Shown here one piece after another: positions 1 through 9,518 of a stretch of DNA of 64,000 nt (positions are counted from its first letter, which is position 1; every line of letters starts with the position of its first letter). The position numbers and the translations under genes are program-made. Source of the stretch: Polaribacter sp. IC073 (GTDB lineage Bacteria > Bacteroidota > Bacteroidia > Flavobacteriales > Flavobacteriaceae). The DNA is taken from positions 157,907 to 221,906 of the forward strand of contig NZ_VORS01000009.1 of assembly GCF_007997075.1 (NCBI RefSeq). The letters run 5' to 3'. The notes under the pieces are model-generated. The model saw nothing but the letters and a program-made list of their open reading frames with translations. It had not been told where the DNA came from and ran no database searches.

Positions 1-2379
1 TATGAAACTTACCACAAAATGTTAAAAGGTAATCAAATTACAGATAATGGTTTGTCTGATGCAGCTGCAGGTGCTTTTGCTTCAAATAATTTAATTTCTG
101 GGGCAAGTCTTGGGCTAATTTACAATACGTTTGGTGGAGACAATAGTACTTTAGTTGATCCATCTACAGGTAGATTGACAAGATCAAACCCTTTATGGAC
201 GGTTGATTGGGAAGACGCTTTGTTTAACCAAACAAGTGGAATTAAAAGTCAGTACTTAAGTGTATCTGGTGGTACAGATAGTACAAACTATTTCTTCTCT
301 GTTGGTAATGAAGATAATGATGGTTACAACATTAACACAGGTTTTAAAAGATATACTCTTAAAACAAGTGTAGATACTCAAGTTAATAAAAGTATTAAAA
401 TAGGGTCTTCTCTATCGTATGCTAATAGAACTCAAACAGGTCAAAATGAAAACAACATTACTGGTAGTTTTGCTTGGGTAAGAAATATTGCACCAATATA
501 CCCTGTCTATACATTAGATCATAATACAGGAGTGATTCAAAGAGATAATCAAGGGAAACCTCTATATGATGCAGAAGCAAACATTTCTCCTAATGCTCTT
601 GCAGGAAGACCTTTTAATGGTTTTTCTAACCCTTTAGCTATTCAAGAATTAAATGTAAATGAAGTTGTTAATGATAACTTTAATAACAGAACATATGCTG
701 AGATTGATCTTTTTAAGGATTTAAAATTTACATATAGTTTTGGTTTAGATTTAAGAAACTACAACACTACAGATTATACGAACAAGTTAATTGGTTCGGG
801 TATTGCTCCGAATGCAAGAATAACAACTTCTTATGGTCGTTCTGTAACATTTACAAACCAACAATTAGTTAACTGGAACAAGACTTTTGGAGACAATCAT
901 AATGTAGCAGTTTTACTTGGTCATGAAAGCTCAAGCAATTCTAGTCAGTTCATGAGTGGTTCAAAAAAGGATCAATTTATATCTTCTGATTTATCATTAG
1001 ACTTATTTGCGGAAAATGATGGTGCAGGTAATTTAGGTGGTGGTGGTAACAACTACACATTAGACGGTTATTTTGCTAGAGTTTTATACGATTTCAATAA
1101 TAAATATTTCGTTAACGCTAGTTTTAGAAGAGATGGTTCTTCTGTTTTTCACCCAGATAATAGATGGGGTAACTTCTACGGAGGTGGTTTATGGGCTATA
1201 AGTAAAGAAGACTTTATGTCTAATATTAGCTGGTTAGATAACTTAAAATTAAAAGGAAGTTACGGTCAATTAGGTAACGATTATGTTGCGTATGACGGTG
1301 GTGGTAGAAACTATACTCCTTTCTTAGATCAATGGGACGTTGTTTCTGATGGATTAGAATTTAGTTTGAGTAAAACTGTTTTAGGTAACAAAGATATCAA
1401 GTGGGAAACTTCTACAAATATGAATGCTGGTTTTGAAGCTGCAATGTTTGATCGTAGACTTAGAGTTGAAGCAGAATACTTTCAAAGAAAAATTTCTGAT
1501 TTAATTTTTAACAGACCTTTATCTCCTTCTTCTGGTTTGCCTTCTGTACCAGAAAACGTAATGGACATGCAGAATACAGGTGTTGAAGTAAGTATTGGAT
1601 ATGATATTATTACAAACACAGATTTCTCTTGGTTTTTTGATATCAATGCAACACACTATAAAAATGAAATTACCAAATTGGCTCCAGGTAGAGAGTTTAT
1701 TGATAATGGAATTTATAGATGGGTAGATGGCGGTAGTGCTTATGACTACTACACACAAAAATTTGCAGGTGTTAACCCAACAACTGGTATGACGCAATGG
1801 TTTACTAAAGAAGAGTTTGATGGTACTACTCCTACTAACGGAATAACTGAGAAAAGATCTTTAGCTAGTTTGTATTATTTAGACAAAACAGCACTTCCTG
1901 ATGTTTATGGTGGTTTCTCTACAAGTATGATCTATAAAGACTTCGATTTCTCTGTAAACTTTTCTTATCAAATAGGAGGTTATGCATATGACAATGTGTA
2001 TGCAGGTGGTTTTAGTGGTAAAACAGGACAAAACTTTAGTAAAGACTTTGACAAAACTTGGAGGTATGACAACCAAACAGGTACGTTACCAAGAGTTTTA
2101 GAAGGTTCTACAAACTACAGTAGATCTGATTTCTTCTTAGAGAAATCTACTTACCTTAGTTTAAATGACATTACTGTTGGTTATACATTACCTAAAGACA
2201 TCAGTACTAGATACGGAATCAACTCTGTAAGATTGTATGGTTTAGCAAATAACTTAGGGTTATGGGCAACTTCAGACCGTCAAGGTTTTGATCCAAGAGC
2301 GAGTGTAACTGGTGGTACTAGTGCTGTAAGATACTCATCATTAAAAACCTTTACATTAGGTTTAAATATTAATTTTTAA
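1..2379 (+). CDS. SusC/RagA-family TonB-linked outer-membrane receptor, 3' part
   Basis: This is the C-terminal part (about 790 residues) of a SusC-type TonB-dependent receptor, the outer-membrane barrel that imports oligosaccharides or peptides bound by its SusD partner. The frame is open from the first base, so the start, carboxypeptidase-like domain and most of the plug lie upstream. The visible part has barrel-strand patterns (alternating aromatic and polar residues), the family-typical stretch RRDGSSVFHPDNRWGNFYG and a C-terminus ending in LGLNINF, with a final aromatic residue as in outer-membrane barrels. The susD-like gene follows after 10 bases, as expected for a polysaccharide-utilisation-type pair. 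No glycosidase is visible next to it, so the substrate cannot be inferred. The family call is confident. Confidence 0.93.
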   Translation, partial: YETYHKMLKGNQITDNGLSDAAAGAFASNNLISGASLGLIYNTFGGDNSTLVDPSTGRLTRSNPLWTVDWEDALFNQTSGIKSQYLSVSGGTDSTNYFFSVGNEDNDGYNINTGFKRYTLKTSVDTQVNKSIKIGSSLSYANRTQTGQNENNITGSFAWVRNIAPIYPVYTLDHNTGVIQRDNQGKPLYDAEANISPNALAGRPFNGFSNPLAIQELNVNEVVNDNFNNRTYAEIDLFKDLKFTYSFGLDLRNYNTTDYTNKLIGSGIAPNARITTSYGRSVTFTNQQLVNWNKTFGDNHNVAVLLGHESSSNSSQFMSGSKKDQFISSDLSLDLFAENDGAGNLGGGGNNYTLDGYFARVLYDFNNKYFVNASFRRDGSSVFHPDNRWGNFYGGGLWAISKEDFMSNISWLDNLKLKGSYGQLGNDYVAYDGGGRNYTPFLDQWDVVSDGLEFSLSKTVLGNKDIKWETSTNMNAGFEAAMFDRRLRVEAEYFQRKISDLIFNRPLSPSSGLPSVPENVMDMQNTGVEVSIGYDIITNTDFSWFFDINATHYKNEITKLAPGREFIDNGIYRWVDGGSAYDYYTQKFAGVNPTTGMTQWFTKEEFDGTTPTNGITEKRSLASLYYLDKTALPDVYGGFSTSMIYKDFDFSVNFSYQIGGYAYDNVYAGGFSGKTGQNFSKDFDKTWRYDNQTGTLPRVLEGSTNYSRSDFFLEKSTYLSLNDITVGYTLPKDISTRYGINSVRLYGLANNLGLWATSDRQGFDPRASVTGGTSAVRYSSLKTFTLGLNINF

Positions 2380-2389
2380 ATATTAAAAA

Positions 2390-3919
2390 ATGAAAAAAAT
2401 AATTTATAGTTTAGCAATTGCAGTCTTCTTTATTGGCTGTAGTGATAGTTTTTTGGATCCTGACAGACCAAATACAACAACCGATGAAACAGTTGCAGAT
2501 TTAGCAGCTGAGTCTCCAGAAGCGTTGTTAAATATTGCTTCATCTTTCGATGTAGGTACCATTAACAGCTTACGTACTTTTGGAGTAGGTGGAAGTGGTG
2601 GAGACCATAATGATTTTGGTCAGAAAGGTATCGATATCATGATGGATGTTATGTCCAACGACATGATTACTCTTGAATCTAACACTGGTTGGTTTTTTAG
2701 AAACTACAACTATACTGGTAGAATACAAGAAGCTACTGCAACAAGTACCATTTGGAATTATTATTATGAAATAATAAAAGGTTCTAACCAAACAATTGGT
2801 TTAATTGGTAACTTACCTGCAGACGCACTAACGCAAGACTTAAAGTATGTTTTAGCCCGTGCTAAAGCTACAAGAGGTTACAGTTATTTGTCTTTAATAC
2901 AAATATACTAAAAAGGAAACCCAGCTTTAAGCGATCAAGGTGTACCTATTATTGATCCTACAGCAGACATTATTAATGGAGCTGGTTTCGGACGTCAAAC
3001 AGTAGAAGATGTATATACACAAATTAATAAAGATTTAACAGAGTCTTATGACGAATTAAGTGGATATGCAAGACCAGACAAAACGTCTATCAATCAGCAA
3101 GTAGTTTCTGGATATTTGGCTAGATTCTATTTACTTACTGGTAAATATAATGATGCTGTAACTTCTGCTCGTATAGCTCAAGCTGGTGGTTCTTTAAATG
3201 GAAACCAAATATTAGACGGTTTTCAATTTATTACAAACCCTGAAGTATTATTTGGTGCAGATTTAAATGTTGACACGAACAGTTATTATGCTTCATTCTT
3301 CGCACAAATGCAATCATTTTCGGCTGCTAATCAAGGAGATTATGGAACAACGCTAGGGTATCCTGGTCAATTGTCTCACCACAGAACAATAGATCCAAGG
3401 TTGTACAATCAAATATCTGCTACAGATATAAGAGCTGACTGGTTTGGACCTGATAATGGTTTCATCAAAAATGGAAGACCAGATCAATTTTACAACTACA
3501 AATTCTACGATAATACAGATTTTGAAGCGGATTACACGTACATGAGAACACCGGAAATGTATTTAATTGAAGCGGAAGCTTTGGCTAGAGACGGTCAAGA
3601 TGGCTTAGCAGCTGTTGCTTTATTTGATTTAATTTCAACTAGAGACGCTTCTTATGCACAATCTACTAATACAGGTAATGCTCTTTTAGAAGAAATCTAT
3701 TTACATAGAAGAATTGAACTATGGGGAGAAGGATTTGGTTTATTAGATATGAAAAGGTTTAACAAAGGATTACAAAGAACTTATACTGGGTCTACGCATC
3801 CACAAAATTCTGGATATTTCGATATTCCTGCAGGAGACAATCAATTTACTTTTCAAATTCCATTTTCTGAAATTAACTTAAATGATGCTTTGACTACAGC
3901 GGATCAAAATCCACTATAA
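2390..3919 (+). pseudogene. SusD/RagB-family lipoprotein interrupted by an in-frame TAA
   Basis: This is the SusD-type surface lipoprotein that caps the preceding SusC barrel and binds substrate. The N-terminus is a lipoprotein signal ending in the lipobox FFIGC (Cys 17). The frame runs through TPR-like helices (GYSYLSLIQIY) and resumes directly after the stop (KGNPALSDQGVP) to the SusD C-terminal features RTPEMYLIEAEALARDG and RRIELWGEGFGLLDMKRF. Read through, the protein is 509 residues, normal for the family. The only lesion is a TAA codon at 2909-2911, with no frame change on either side; a CAA-to-TAA change would explain it. Either the gene is a recent nonsense mutant or this is a base error in the sequence. 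A distal restart at an internal codon would give only a tail without an export signal. Confidence 0.85.
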
Positions 3920-3940
3920 ATAGCAAACAATTTAAATATT

Positions 3941-3970
3941 AAACCATCTCTTTTAGAGATGGTTTTTTTT
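3941..3970 (+). terminator. Rho-independent terminator of the susCD pair
   Basis: AACCATCTC, a TTTT loop and the complementary AGAGATGGTT are followed by a run of T. It lies 20 bases after the SusD frame and directly before the rlmB promoter. Confidence 0.9.
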
Positions 3971-3986
3971 TGCTCTTTTTTTAGCA

Positions 3987-3994
3987 TACATTTG
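3987..3994 (+). promoter_or_regulatory. Bacteroidota -7 box of rlmB
   Basis: TACATTTG matches TAnnTTTG exactly. It ends only 4 bases before the rlmB ATG at 3999, so the transcript probably begins at or very near the start codon. Confidence 0.6.
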
Positions 3995-3998
3995 CAAA

Positions 3999-4763
3999 AT
4001 GGAGAATAATAATACTACAGAATCAACAAATATTTTTGGTATAAGAGCAATTATTGAAGCAATTGAAAGTGGTTCAACAATTAATAAAGTATATCTGCAA
4101 AAAGAATTAAGAGGAAATCTTTTTTTTGAATTGAATAACCTAATCAAAGAAAAGAAACTTTCTACAAGTATGGTGCCTGTAGAAAAGTTAAATCGTTTGT
4201 CTAAAAACGGGAACCATCAAGGTGCTGTTGCACAAATATCTCCCGTAGAGTTTCAAGATTTAGAAACTTTAATTGAAAAAACCTTAGAAAAGGGTACCAC
4301 TCCACTTTTTCTATTATTAGACCAACTTTCTGACGTTAGAAACTTTGGTGCAATTATAAGAACTGCAGAATGTACTGGTGTTAATGGTATTATTATTCAA
4401 AAAGACGGAAGTGCTCCTGTAAATGCAGAAACAATAAAAACTTCTGCTGGTGCAGCTTTTAAAATACCTATCTGTAAAGTAGATCATATAAAAGATGCTT
4501 TATTTATACTGCAAGCTGCAGAAATTAAAACTGTTGCTGCTACAGAAAAAACAGAAGACTCTATCTATGATATAAACCTAAACCAGCCAATTGCTATTGT
4601 TATGGGTTCTGAGCATAGAGGCGTAAACCCTTCTATACTTAAAATGGTAGATTATAAAGCGAAATTACCTCTGCTAGGTGAAATAGCTTCTTTAAATGTA
4701 TCTGTTGCTTGTGGAGCTTTCTTATATGAGACGGTAAGACAAAGAATGACTGCTAATAAATAA
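3999..4763 (+). CDS. rlmB: 23S rRNA (guanosine-2'-O-)-methyltransferase, RlmB/TrmH family
   Basis: This is a SPOUT-superfamily RNA 2'-O-methyltransferase of 254 residues, usually annotated RlmB (23S rRNA G2251 in E. coli). The N-terminal 75 residues form the substrate-binding domain (IFGIRAIIEAIESG, GNHQGAVAQI). The catalytic knot follows with the three SPOUT motifs: DVRNFGAIIRTAECTGVNG, IAIVMGSEHRGV and LNVSVACGAFLYE. It is a single-gene unit with its own promoter and converges on the rhomboid gene 7 bases downstream. The exact rRNA target cannot be proven from sequence, because TrmH-family paralogues share these motifs. Confidence 0.9.
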   Translation: MENNNTTESTNIFGIRAIIEAIESGSTINKVYLQKELRGNLFFELNNLIKEKKLSTSMVPVEKLNRLSKNGNHQGAVAQISPVEFQDLETLIEKTLEKGTTPLFLLLDQLSDVRNFGAIIRTAECTGVNGIIIQKDGSAPVNAETIKTSAGAAFKIPICKVDHIKDALFILQAAEIKTVAATEKTEDSIYDINLNQPIAIVMGSEHRGVNPSILKMVDYKAKLPLLGEIASLNVSVACGAFLYETVRQRMTANK

Positions 4764-4770
4764 GAATACG

Positions 4771-5445
4771 CTATTTTATTTCTTCTCTTGGCTCCTCCTC
4801 TATCTTTGGTGGAGCAAATTCTCCATTTTCATCAAATAAAAGATCAAATGCTGTTTCTTCAAATTGATGTTCTTCTTTAACGATGCCTTTATTTCTATAA
4901 AAAACAGCAAACAATACACCTATTAAAAAACCAGACGCATGCCCTTCCCAAGACATGCCATCTTTAATCGGTAAGACATACCAAATCATACTTCCATAGA
5001 GAAATATAACAACTAATGAAAGCGCTACTAATCTGTAGTGTTTTCTTATAATTCCGCTAAAAAAAATAAAACTAAATAGAAGGTATACAATACCACTTGC
5101 CCCAATATGATAAGATTCTCTAGCGATGCCCCAAGTTAAAAGCCCCGTTAAAATGCCTCCAAAAATTAATATTTTATAAGCAATGTCTTTATAAAAATAA
5201 AATAGACTTAATAATAACACAAATAGCGGAACAGAATTGCTAAAAAGATGTTGCACATCACTGTGAATAAAATGAGTTAATACAACCCCTCTTAATCCCA
5301 CAAAATCTCTTGGAAAAACCCCATATTTATTAAAATTGAAATTAAAATAAATTTCAATCCAATAAATAAACCAAATACCAAAAACATAGAGTATTGGTAT
5401 GAAAAATATAGATTTCGATATTTTTAAATGACTTTCATCTTTCAT
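4771..5445 (-). CDS. Rhomboid-family intramembrane serine protease
   Basis: This is a polytopic membrane protein of 224 residues that should cleave substrates within the lipid bilayer. The rhomboid signature is complete: HLFSN at 66-70, GASG at 115-118 with nucleophile Ser 117, and the partner His 169 in EGHASGFLIG. About six hydrophobic segments are visible, followed by a charged C-terminal tail (EEHQFEETAF, EEEPREEIK) that probably lies in the cytoplasm. It is divergent from rarA, with the shared upstream region at 5446-5521. The substrate is unknown. Confidence 0.88.
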   Translation of the reverse strand: MKDESHLKISKSIFFIPILYVFGIWFIYWIEIYFNFNFNKYGVFPRDFVGLRGVVLTHFIHSDVQHLFSNSVPLFVLLLSLFYFYKDIAYKILIFGGILTGLLTWGIARESYHIGASGIVYLLFSFIFFSGIIRKHYRLVALSLVVIFLYGSMIWYVLPIKDGMSWEGHASGFLIGVLFAVFYRNKGIVKEEHQFEETAFDLLFDENGEFAPPKIEEEPREEIK

Positions 5446-5509
5446 AGTTGTAAAAATAACAAATATGCTACCAAATTAAAAAATGACTACTTCTGTCATA
5501 AAACTTTGC

Positions 5510-5517
5510 TACTTTTG
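5510..5517 (+). promoter_or_regulatory. -7 box of rarA that fixes its start
   Basis: TACTTTTG ends 4 bases before the ATG at 5522. A longer in-frame start at 5483 lies upstream of this box and would encode residues unlike the family, so 5522 is preferred. Confidence 0.6.
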
Positions 5518-5521
5518 CAAA

Positions 5522-6793
5522 ATGAATGAACCTTTGGCAGAAAGAATTAGACCTAAAACATTAGAAGATTATATTAGTCAGCAACATTTAGTTGGTCCTA
5601 GCGGTGTTTTAACAAAACTAATTAAGCAAGGCATCATCCCTTCTTTGATTCTTTGGGGACCTCCCGGAATTGGTAAAACTACGTTAGCCAACATTATAGC
5701 AACCGTTTCTAAAAGGCCCTTTTATACATTAAGCGCTATCAGTTCTGGTGTAAAAGATGTAAGAGAAGTCATAGAGAAAGCGAAAAAAAGTGGTGGCTTA
5801 TTTACTGCTAAAAATCCTATTTTATTTATTGATGAAATTCATCGCTTTAGCAAATCTCAGCAAGATTCTTTATTAGGCGCTGTAGAAAAAGGATGGGTCA
5901 CATTAATTGGTGCCACCACAGAAAACCCTAGTTTCGAGGTAATACCTGCGCTACTTTCTCGTTGCCAAGTATATATATTGAATTCTTTTGACAAAGAAGA
6001 TTTAGTGGCGCTTTTGCATAGGGCCATGGAAAAAGATGAATTTCTTTCCACAAAAAAAATCAATTTAAAAGAAACAGAAGCTTTGTTACAAGTTTCTGGA
6101 GGTGACGCAAGAAAACTACTAAATATTTTTGAATTGCTAGTTTCTGTTGATGATGAAATTACAATTACAAACGAACTGGTCTTATCTAAAATTCAGAAAA
6201 ATACGGCCAGATATGATAAAACCGGAGAGCAACATTATGATATTGTTTCAGCTTTTATAAAGTCTATTCGTGGTAGCGACCCAAATGGTGCCGTTTATTG
6301 GTTGGCAAGAATGATTGAAGGTGGTGAAGATGTAAAGTTTATAGCAAGACGCATGCTTATTTTAGCTTCTGAAGATATTGGCAACGCAAACCCAACTGCT
6401 TTAATTTTAGCAAATAATACCTTTCAATCAGTTTCTATTATAGGCTACCCAGAATCTAGAATAATATTAAGTCAATGTGCTATTTATTTAGCAAATTCAA
6501 CAAAAAGTAATGCATCTTATTTAGCCATTGGTGAAGCTCAAAACCTGGTGAGACAAACCGGAGATTTATCGGTACCGCTGCATTTAAGAAATGCACCAAC
6601 CAAGTTAATGAAAGACTTAGATTATGGTAAAGAGTATCAATACTCTCATAATTACCCGAACAATTTTGTAGCCCAAGAGTTTCTACCTAAGGAGATTTCT
6701 GGAACAAAGTTATACAAGCCCGGAGAAAATCAACGAGAAAATCAATTTAAAGAAATCTTAAAAAAAAGGTGGAAAAACAGGTACGATTATTAA
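5522..6793 (+). CDS. rarA: Replication-associated recombination protein A (RarA/MgsA), AAA+ ATPase
   Basis: This is a 423-residue AAA+ ATPase related to clamp loaders that acts at stalled replication forks. From [11 protein letters not shown] the order is Walker A GPPGIGKT at 46-53, Walker B LFIDEIH at 101-107, sensor 1 (GATTENPSF), the arginine-finger region LLSRCQVY, and the C-terminal MgsA tetramerisation domain ([15 protein letters not shown] region written here as [23 protein letters not shown] with the [11 protein letters not shown] tail). Length fits the family. The start at 5522 is chosen because alignment begins there and a promoter box overlaps the upstream alternative. The stop overlaps by 3 bases the stop of the convergent gene that follows. 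Confidence 0.92.
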   Translation: MNEPLAERIRPKTLEDYISQQHLVGPSGVLTKLIKQGIIPSLILWGPPGIGKTTLANIIATVSKRPFYTLSAISSGVKDVREVIEKAKKSGGLFTAKNPILFIDEIHRFSKSQQDSLLGAVEKGWVTLIGATTENPSFEVIPALLSRCQVYILNSFDKEDLVALLHRAMEKDEFLSTKKINLKETEALLQVSGGDARKLLNIFELLVSVDDEITITNELVLSKIQKNTARYDKTGEQHYDIVSAFIKSIRGSDPNGAVYWLARMIEGGEDVKFIARRMLILASEDIGNANPTALILANNTFQSVSIIGYPESRIILSQCAIYLANSTKSNASYLAIGEAQNLVRQTGDLSVPLHLRNAPTKLMKDLDYGKEYQYSHNYPNNFVAQEFLPKEISGTKLYKPGENQRENQFKEILKKRWKNRYDY

Positions 6794-7572
6794 AACTTAA
6801 TCTGATATATTTTTTCTATTAACTGTCCGTTTTCATAGAACTCTGCAACCCAATTAGCCTCTTTTTTATAAAGTATCCCATTTTTGTTTTTCAAAATAAA
6901 AACATTTTTAATATTTGTATTTAAAATTAAAAAAACAACTTCTGGTTTTAAATTGATCAATTGAAAACCATTTTCATTAGGTTGTGCGTACAAGTTCTTA
7001 ATTGCCGCTGCATTCTTTAGAGGTGCTTTAGAATCTTTTAATACAAAAGGTGTTGCTACAATTGGTGTTGCTGTATTCTTTGTTTCTAAAGGTGCTTCTG
7101 CAACTTCATCTATTTTGGTTGTAACAACCGCTTCATTAGTAAGTGCTTCATATTGGAGATCTATCATGCTTTCATGTGCATTTCTAATTGCCTCTTGATA
7201 GCTTTTCTTATATACTTTCTCTCTACTTACACCTTCTTCCGAAGTATAAATTACTTTATTGAAACAATCTTTTAGTTCGATTACAAATTGCGTTTTAAAC
7301 ATAGAAGATTTATCTACAACTACTGCATTTAAACCATTACAAGGATTACTTTTAAGTTCTGCAGGATACTCTTCTGAGTCTAGAATTACCGTAAAACCAT
7401 TCTTTTTAAGTAAAAATTTTGTTAATGAACTTGTTTTGTATTGATCTTTCTCTTTTAGAAAACTAAACTGTTCTGGTACAATTATAAATTTATAATTACT
7501 TGCTTTTTTTTCTTGTCCAAAAGTCAAAAAGTTAGAAGCTATTAAAAAGATGATGATTAGTGTATTTTTCAT
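6790..7572 (-). CDS. Uncharacterised exported protein, third gene of an envelope operon
   Basis: This 260-residue protein was not recognised. The start MKNTLIIIFLIASNFLTFGQ is a signal peptide, and the ATG at 7572 sits 1 base after the stop of the preceding gene; a longer in-frame ORF would overlap that gene by more than 80 bases. After the signal the protein has an alpha/beta-looking region (KFIIVPEQFSFLKEKDQYKTSS, FVIELKDCFNKVIYTSEEG), a low-complexity Ala/Thr/Lys linker at about 155-200, and a C-terminal region rich in I, F and Y (KNVFILKNKNGILYKKEANW). It probably acts in the periplasm or at the outer membrane with the barrel and lipoprotein encoded upstream. Confidence 0.75.
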   Translation of the reverse strand: MKNTLIIIFLIASNFLTFGQEKKASNYKFIIVPEQFSFLKEKDQYKTSSLTKFLLKKNGFTVILDSEEYPAELKSNPCNGLNAVVVDKSSMFKTQFVIELKDCFNKVIYTSEEGVSREKVYKKSYQEAIRNAHESMIDLQYEALTNEAVVTTKIDEVAEAPLETKNTATPIVATPFVLKDSKAPLKNAAAIKNLYAQPNENGFQLINLKPEVVFLILNTNIKNVFILKNKNGILYKKEANWVAEFYENGQLIEKIYQIKF

Positions 7573-7573
7573 T

Positions 7574-8941
7574 TTAATTAAATAAAAGGTTAAAACCGAA
7601 TTGTAAAGAAACGTTATTTGCAGACGAAATATCAGACATTTCTGCGATATTATCAAGGATTCCGTAAAAATTAATTTTTCCTATTTGTGCAGAAATCCCT
7701 ACTCCAACGTTGTAATAAGAATAATCGTCTATAGTATATGTTAATTTTGCGTGTAGTTTATGTGAAAAAGATTTCTGATAAAAACCTGTAAGCGCAAATT
7801 GCTGTCTCAATGGCCTAAATACTGAATATAATTGAGCACCAATAGCATCTGTATAGAAATCTTTATAAGTATCATCATAACAATATTTACTTCTCTTTTC
7901 ACCGAAACGATATTTTATGGCTGCATTTATTTTTGCTGGTCTCCATGAAATATAAGACTCTTGATGATCTATCGTTGATAATTGCTCCTTAAACGCTGTA
8001 TCTAGTTCTTCCCAATAATTTAAATTAGTAGCATCATATGCAAACTCAACTCCTTCAAAAGTAAAATCTCCTTGTGTTAAAGTATTTTGAATGTTCTTTT
8101 TATGATTCACGAAACCAACATCTAATAAACTTCCAGAAAACTGTAATTGTGGGCTAATATGATATGTAAGACCTACATCTACCCCTAAACCCAAATTCCC
8201 ACCTAGAAAACTGTTTTTTAAATAAGCACTTGGGTCATTAATATATTCGTCATTTTTAATTAAACCAGAAGTTTTAAAATCTACATTTATATCATTTAAA
8301 TGATGAATGTACATATTATCATTTCCTAAATTTGTGGTAAAAGTTCCTGTATTATTTGTTGATTGTACATTTAACGCAGAAGAATAAATCTTAAAACGCC
8401 CACCAAGTGTTAGCTTTTTATTTACTTTTCTTGTGATTCCTGCATGAATAACCCCTAAAATATCTAGCTTGTATAATAACTGAGATGCACGAAAGCTTTT
8501 GTTTAAATAGGCGGTATTACCTTCATTTGCGAGTGTAATTAAGTCTTTAGGTAAGTAACCAATACCATCTAACTCTTCATAAAAACCAATACTTATATAT
8601 GTTTTTTCGTCGAATCGATAACCAGCATTAAAAATGGCTATTTGAGAATATATTTTTAAATAATCACTTGTTTCTATATTTCTTAAAACAGTTGAAATTT
8701 TATCATTAATAAATTTATTATCTTTAGCAAAAATATCTGCAACGGTAAAACCTGTAGTTTTCAATTCGGCTGAAAAACCAGATAAGAAAGGCATACCAAT
8801 ATGGAGTTTATAATTGGTTTCTGCACCAGGATTTAAAAGCAACGTTTGTGGCAACCCAGCAAAATCGTATAAAACCTGCTTGTTCTGTGAGAAAAAATTT
8901 AAAGAAGTCAATAACATAAATACAAAGAATCCTTTTTTCAT
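7574..8941 (-). CDS. Outer-membrane beta-barrel protein, DUF5723-like
   Basis: This is a 455-residue predicted outer-membrane barrel. The signal peptide MKKGFFVFMLLTSLNFFSQ is followed by YDFAGLPQTLLLNPGA, which resembles the N-terminal LNPA motif shared by DUF5723/PorP-type Bacteroidota barrels. Alternating strand patterns follow (YISIGFYEELDGIGY, LGLGVDVGLTYHISPQLQFSGSLLDVGF), and the protein ends in a C-terminal strand (VSLQFGFNLLFN). It is the middle gene of an operon with 1-base gaps on both sides. DUF5723 is a recognition by pattern. PorP/SprF-like membership is the main alternative; those proteins are usually shorter, about 300-330 residues. Confidence 0.75.
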   Translation of the reverse strand: MKKGFFVFMLLTSLNFFSQNKQVLYDFAGLPQTLLLNPGAETNYKLHIGMPFLSGFSAELKTTGFTVADIFAKDNKFINDKISTVLRNIETSDYLKIYSQIAIFNAGYRFDEKTYISIGFYEELDGIGYLPKDLITLANEGNTAYLNKSFRASQLLYKLDILGVIHAGITRKVNKKLTLGGRFKIYSSALNVQSTNNTGTFTTNLGNDNMYIHHLNDINVDFKTSGLIKNDEYINDPSAYLKNSFLGGNLGLGVDVGLTYHISPQLQFSGSLLDVGFVNHKKNIQNTLTQGDFTFEGVEFAYDATNLNYWEELDTAFKEQLSTIDHQESYISWRPAKINAAIKYRFGEKRSKYCYDDTYKDFYTDAIGAQLYSVFRPLRQQFALTGFYQKSFSHKLHAKLTYTIDDYSYYNVGVGISAQIGKINFYGILDNIAEMSDISSANNVSLQFGFNLLFN

Positions 8942-8942
8942 A

Positions 8943-9482
8943 TCATAAAGGAGCTTGTAAATGAATTATTGCAGCAGATTTAAAGTTAATTTCACCAATA
9001 TCTGTAGCTTCTACTGGTGTAAGCTTGTCGTCTAAACTTAGTTTTATTTCTACTCTAGAAAAATGTTTTACGTTTGGGTAAATAGCAATATCTATAAATT
9101 CTTTATGCTTAAAATCTAACTTATTTGCAGCAACTTTTAAATGCTGAAGTTCATAAATGAGTGTGTCATCTTTATCTAAAAGAGAAATTTTCATGGTAAA
9201 ATCTCTATTAAAGTCATTTCTAATTTCAATATCAAAATCTAATTTTATTAAGTTTTCTTTGATATAACTGTTTTCAAAAAGCTTAAAGTCTGAAATTTCT
9301 GTAATAATTGGAGCTCCTACAGCGGCAGTAAAATTAGTTGCATCAATTGTAAAAAATGCTAGTGATAGCGAAAATGAAGATTCTGAGGTATAGTCTTCTA
9401 TCTGATCAAAATCTAAAGATTGTGAGCAAGAAAAGAATAAGAAAGCGCATAGAATAACACACAAATTATTAGGGGGATTCAT
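8943..9482 (-). CDS. Uncharacterised lipoprotein, first gene of the envelope operon
   Basis: This 179-residue protein was not assigned to a family. It starts with a hydrophobic segment and a lipobox-like LFFSCS, so lipidation at Cys 19 is expected. The rest is beta-rich with alternating charged and hydrophobic residues (ENLIKLDFDIEIRNDFNRDF, FSRVEIKLSLDDKLTPVEATD), suggesting a small immunoglobulin-like fold. Its TGA is 1 base before the ATG of the barrel gene, so the lipoprotein, barrel and small exported protein are probably translated in a coupled manner and may form one complex. Confidence 0.7.
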   Translation of the reverse strand: MNPPNNLCVILCAFLFFSCSQSLDFDQIEDYTSESSFSLSLAFFTIDATNFTAAVGAPIITEISDFKLFENSYIKENLIKLDFDIEIRNDFNRDFTMKISLLDKDDTLIYELQHLKVAANKLDFKHKEFIDIAIYPNVKHFSRVEIKLSLDDKLTPVEATDIGEINFKSAAIIHLQAPL

Positions 9483-9518
9483 AAAATGAGATTAATTCAA
9501 ATTAAAACGTAAGTTATA

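Noticed and set aside
1519..1797. Minus-strand open frame inside the SusC gene.
   Set aside because: It is antisense to strong SusC coding, has Cys/Ile-rich nonsense composition and no homologous look.
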